This document shows, piece after piece, positions 4,955-7,401 of a stretch of 7,401 nt of DNA. The position numbers and the translations under genes were made by a program. The stretch lies in NCBI GenBank assembly GCA_947630195.1, contig CANRGQ010000058.1:1-7401 (forward strand), written 5' to 3'. The notes beneath the pieces were generated by a model, which had not been told where the DNA came from, made no database searches, and saw only the letters and a program-made list of their open reading frames with translations. Every line of letters begins with the position of its first letter. The stretch's first letter is position 1. The DNA comes from an uncultured Bacilli bacterium. GTDB lineage: Bacteria; Bacillota_I; Bacilli_A; RF39; UBA660.

Positions 4955-6470
4955 AAAAAAATTACATCCTTTGATGACTTATGTAGTTTTAATTATTATA
5001 ACTATAGCATTAAGTGGGATATTACATTTATTAGATGTTCAAGCTACTTATTATAGTGTTAATAATGTAACTAGTGATGTAATGCCTATAACAGAAGTAG
5101 TTAAGTCTTTATTTTCTTTAAGTGGGGTAAAATATATATTTACAAATACAGTAGCAAATTTTGCCGATTTTACCGTTTTACCTAATTTAATTATTTTACT
5201 TATGGGTATAAGTATTATGGACAAAAGTGGTTTTTTACAAACAGCGATTACTTTAACAACGAAAAGATTAAAGAAAAAGACGGTAACATTTTTCTTTGTA
5301 TTCTTCTGTGTTATTGCTTCCATTTTTGGTAATTTATCTTATTTAATATTTATTCCTTTAGGAGCTTTACTTTTCTATTATGGAAAAAGAAATCCCCAAA
5401 TTGGGATAATTGCTTCTTTTGCAGCCCTTTCTTGTGGTAATGCGATAAATATTTTATTTACTAGTAGTGATTCGGCTTTATCAACTTATACTAATTTAAT
5501 TACGAGTACGATTGATGGAAGACACCTAGTTAATGGTTTATCTTTCTTTGTTATTATGACTGTGGCTGTAATCCTTGTTTCTTACATCATAACAATTGTT
5601 ACCGAAAACATTATTGTGAAAAAATTACCTAAATATGAATTTACGGAAAGTGAACTCGAAGAAGATATTGTTACCAAAGATGAGAAAAAAGGAATGATTT
5701 ATGCTTGTAGTAGTGCTTTTGTTTATTTAATTATCTTTATTTATAGTATTATACCAGGACTTCCTTTAAGTGGGGCATTACTAGATTATAGTCAAACCGC
5801 TTATATTGATAAATTATTTAGTGTTAATTCTTTCTTTAGTAATGGTTTTGTCTTTGTTGTCACTTTATTATTTATAATATTAGGTTTATTCTATGGTATT
5901 GGGGTTAAAACAATTAAAAATCATCATGATTTCTGTGATAATTTAGGTCATTCTTTAGATGGTATTGGCAATATGTTAGTTATGATTTTTTTAGCAAGTA
6001 TCTTTATTAGTATCTTTAAACAAACTAATTTAGGAAATGTTTTAGTAGCATCCATTACCGATTTAATTCAAAATAGTAATTTTACCGGACTACCTTTAAT
6101 CATATTACTATTCTTAGGAGTATCCGTATGTACAATATTCGTGCCATCTAGTACGGCGAAATGGAGTATGATGTCAGCATCCATTATTCCTTTAATTATG
6201 CAAAATGGTATGAGTCCTGCCTTTGGGCAAGTAATATTTAGATTTGCAGAAGCTGGAGTAATGAATATTACGCCACTTCTAGCCTACTTTATTGTTTATT
6301 TAGCATTCTTAGAAAAATATAACCAAAGTGAAGAAAAAATCCATGTTAGCGATTCTATTAAATATCAATTACCATATACAGCGATTATTAGTGTAACGTT
6401 ACTAGTATTAATCATTGTTTGGTATTTAATTGGTATGCCACTTGGAATAAGTAGTATTCCAACTATTTAG
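4929..6470 (+). CDS. AbgT-family membrane transporter
   Basis: This 513-residue protein has about ten or eleven hydrophobic segments, close to the roughly 500 residues of E. coli AbgT and Neisseria MtrF. The family signature lies near the C-terminus: VPSSTAKWSMMSASIIPLIM (PSSTAKW at 406-412), then FRFAEAGVMNITPL (NITPL 446-450). These correspond to the conserved re-entrant hairpin region of AbgT/MtrF. Characterised members import p-aminobenzoyl-glutamate or export sulfonamide-type antimetabolites; which applies here cannot be read from the sequence. The N-terminus is basic (MRKLRKKNRKK), as expected for a cytoplasmic end. Translation likely begins at TTG 4929, inside the DUF951 gene. The stop at 6468-6470 abuts the ychF ribosome binding site. 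Its placement between parAB and ychF is not obviously functional and may reflect shared housekeeping transcription. Confidence 0.85.
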   Translation: MRKLRKKNRKKLHPLMTYVVLIIITIALSGILHLLDVQATYYSVNNVTSDVMPITEVVKSLFSLSGVKYIFTNTVANFADFTVLPNLIILLMGISIMDKSGFLQTAITLTTKRLKKKTVTFFFVFFCVIASIFGNLSYLIFIPLGALLFYYGKRNPQIGIIASFAALSCGNAINILFTSSDSALSTYTNLITSTIDGRHLVNGLSFFVIMTVAVILVSYIITIVTENIIVKKLPKYEFTESELEEDIVTKDEKKGMIYACSSAFVYLIIFIYSIIPGLPLSGALLDYSQTAYIDKLFSVNSFFSNGFVFVVTLLFIILGLFYGIGVKTIKNHHDFCDNLGHSLDGIGNMLVMIFLASIFISIFKQTNLGNVLVASITDLIQNSNFTGLPLIILLFLGVSVCTIFVPSSTAKWSMMSASIIPLIMQNGMSPAFGQVIFRFAEAGVMNITPLLAYFIVYLAFLEKYNQSEEKIHVSDSIKYQLPYTAIISVTLLVLIIVWYLIGMPLGISSIPTI

Positions 6471-6482
6471 GGGGGTGAAGAA

Positions 6483-7401
6483 ATGAGTTTAAAAGCAGGT
6501 ATAGTGGGGCTTCCCAATGTCGGTAAGTCTACTTTGTTTAATGCGATAACTAAAAAGCATATTTTAGCGGCCAATTATCCTTTTGCGACGATTGAACCAA
6601 ATGTCGGAGTGGTAGTCGTTCCGGATACAAGACTGGATTTTTTAGTGGAACTTAATAATCCGAAAAGTGTTGTTCCGACTACTTTTGAATTTATTGATAT
6701 TGCGGGTCTTGTCAGTGGAGCATCCACGGGTGAAGGCCTAGGAAATAAATTTTTATCGCATATAAGAGAAGTTGACGCGGTGGTGGAAGTAGTCAGATGT
6801 TTTGATGATGAAAACATTACCCATGTAGAAGGCGCAACTGATCCGATTAGAGATGTAGAAATCATTAATACGGAACTTATTTTAGCGGACTATGAAATTG
6901 TCGCTAACCGTCTTGGCAAAATTGAAAAGAAAGCGGAGACTACAAAAGATAAAGAAGCTGTTAAAGAAGTAAATGTTTTAAAAAGAATTAAAGAAGCTTT
7001 AGAGAAAAGTATTCCGGCTCGATTACTTGAATATAGTGAAGATGAATTAGATATAATAAAAAACTTTAATTTAATTACTTTAAAAAAGATTATTTATGTG
7101 GCAAATGTATCAGAAGAGGCTGCATCTGTTAATGATAATGAATATTCTTTAAAATTAAAAGAATATGCCGAAAAAGAAAATGCCGGTGTTGTTGTTATGT
7201 GTGCGAAACTAGAAAGTGATTTAGCCGATTATACCGATGAAGAGCGAAATGCTTTCTTAAAAGATTTAGGTATTGCCAATAGTGGCCTTGATAAATTAAT
7301 CTTTGCCACTTACGATTTACTAGGGCTAGCCACCTTCTTTACCCAAGGGCCTGATGAATGCCGGGCTTGGACTTTTAAAAAAGGAAGTACGGCTCCTAAA
7401 T
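6483..7401 (+). CDS. ychF: YchF/OLA1 redox- and ribosome-associated ATPase (3' end cut off)
   Basis: ATG 6483 follows GGGGGTGA (6471-6478) by four bases. The frame is open to the window end, giving 306 residues of about 365. The P-loop GLPNVGKST is at 9-17, followed by NYPFATIEPNVG (31-42), typical of YchF. The G3 motif is DIAGLV (72-77), with a hydrophobic residue in place of the catalytic glutamine. The G4-equivalent is NVSE (208-211) instead of NKxD, the change linked to ATP rather than GTP preference. The C-terminal TGS domain begins at about residue 275, with LATFFTQGPDECRAWTFKKG. The family binds ribosomes and affects stress responses and translation. B. subtilis YyaF is the counterpart, also near parAB. 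It is the last gene seen in the operon; no terminator is in view. Confidence 0.95.
   Translation, partial: MSLKAGIVGLPNVGKSTLFNAITKKHILAANYPFATIEPNVGVVVVPDTRLDFLVELNNPKSVVPTTFEFIDIAGLVSGASTGEGLGNKFLSHIREVDAVVEVVRCFDDENITHVEGATDPIRDVEIINTELILADYEIVANRLGKIEKKAETTKDKEAVKEVNVLKRIKEALEKSIPARLLEYSEDELDIIKNFNLITLKKIIYVANVSEEAASVNDNEYSLKLKEYAEKENAGVVVMCAKLESDLADYTDEERNAFLKDLGIANSGLDKLIFATYDLLGLATFFTQGPDECRAWTFKKGSTAPK

Noticed and set aside
1..7401. Alternative genetic code (TGA as tryptophan), suggested by the absence of TGA stops
   Set aside because: No in-frame TGA occurs in any gene and tryptophan is always TGG, so the standard code is sufficient.

Overview
The window looks like a chromosomal segment of a low-GC member of the Bacilli, probably an uncultured gut lineage near Erysipelotrichales or RF39/Mycoplasmatota. 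That placement is an inference from three things: AT-rich codon use, GGAGG-type ribosome binding sites, and the gene order parA-parB-DUF951(yyzM)-transporter-ychF. The parAB, yyzM and ychF (yyaF) genes also lie close together near the replication origin in Bacillus subtilis, so this region is probably near oriC. All genes read on the + strand, and the standard code fits: there are no in-frame TGA codons, and every complete stop is TAA or TAG.

Positions 1-1397 hold the surface-protein part. A truncated gene end (2-181) is followed, through a ribosome binding site sharing its stop codon, by a 400-residue membrane-anchored surface protein (195-1397). Both share a small cysteine-pair module. The larger protein ends in a lectin-like/DUF6273-like domain whose coding DNA changes character sharply at about 1200-1320: GC rises to about 53% and A-ending codons nearly vanish. 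This resembles the variable region of a diversity-generating retroelement (DGR) target, and is the most interesting signal here. No reverse transcriptase or template repeat is in the window.

Positions 1398-2761 hold a three-gene operon with its own promoter: a stand-alone sigma-region-4-like DNA-binding protein (start 1505, not further upstream) and two proteins I do not recognise. It closes with a good intrinsic terminator whose left arm overlaps the last stop codon.

Positions 2762-3088 hold a perfect-consensus promoter (TTGACA-17-TATAAT) driving a 49-residue basic protein (2860-3009), then a short spacer with the likely parA promoter.

Positions 3089-7401 hold a tightly packed operon: parA, parB (11-base overlap), a DUF951 zinc-ribbon-like protein (1-base overlap), an AbgT-family transporter with a TTG start (26-base overlap), and ychF, cut off by the window end. 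ParA and ParB act together in origin segregation. YchF is a ribosome-associated ATPase. The transporter's substrate is unknown. No parS site, tRNA, rRNA, insertion sequence or CRISPR array was seen.
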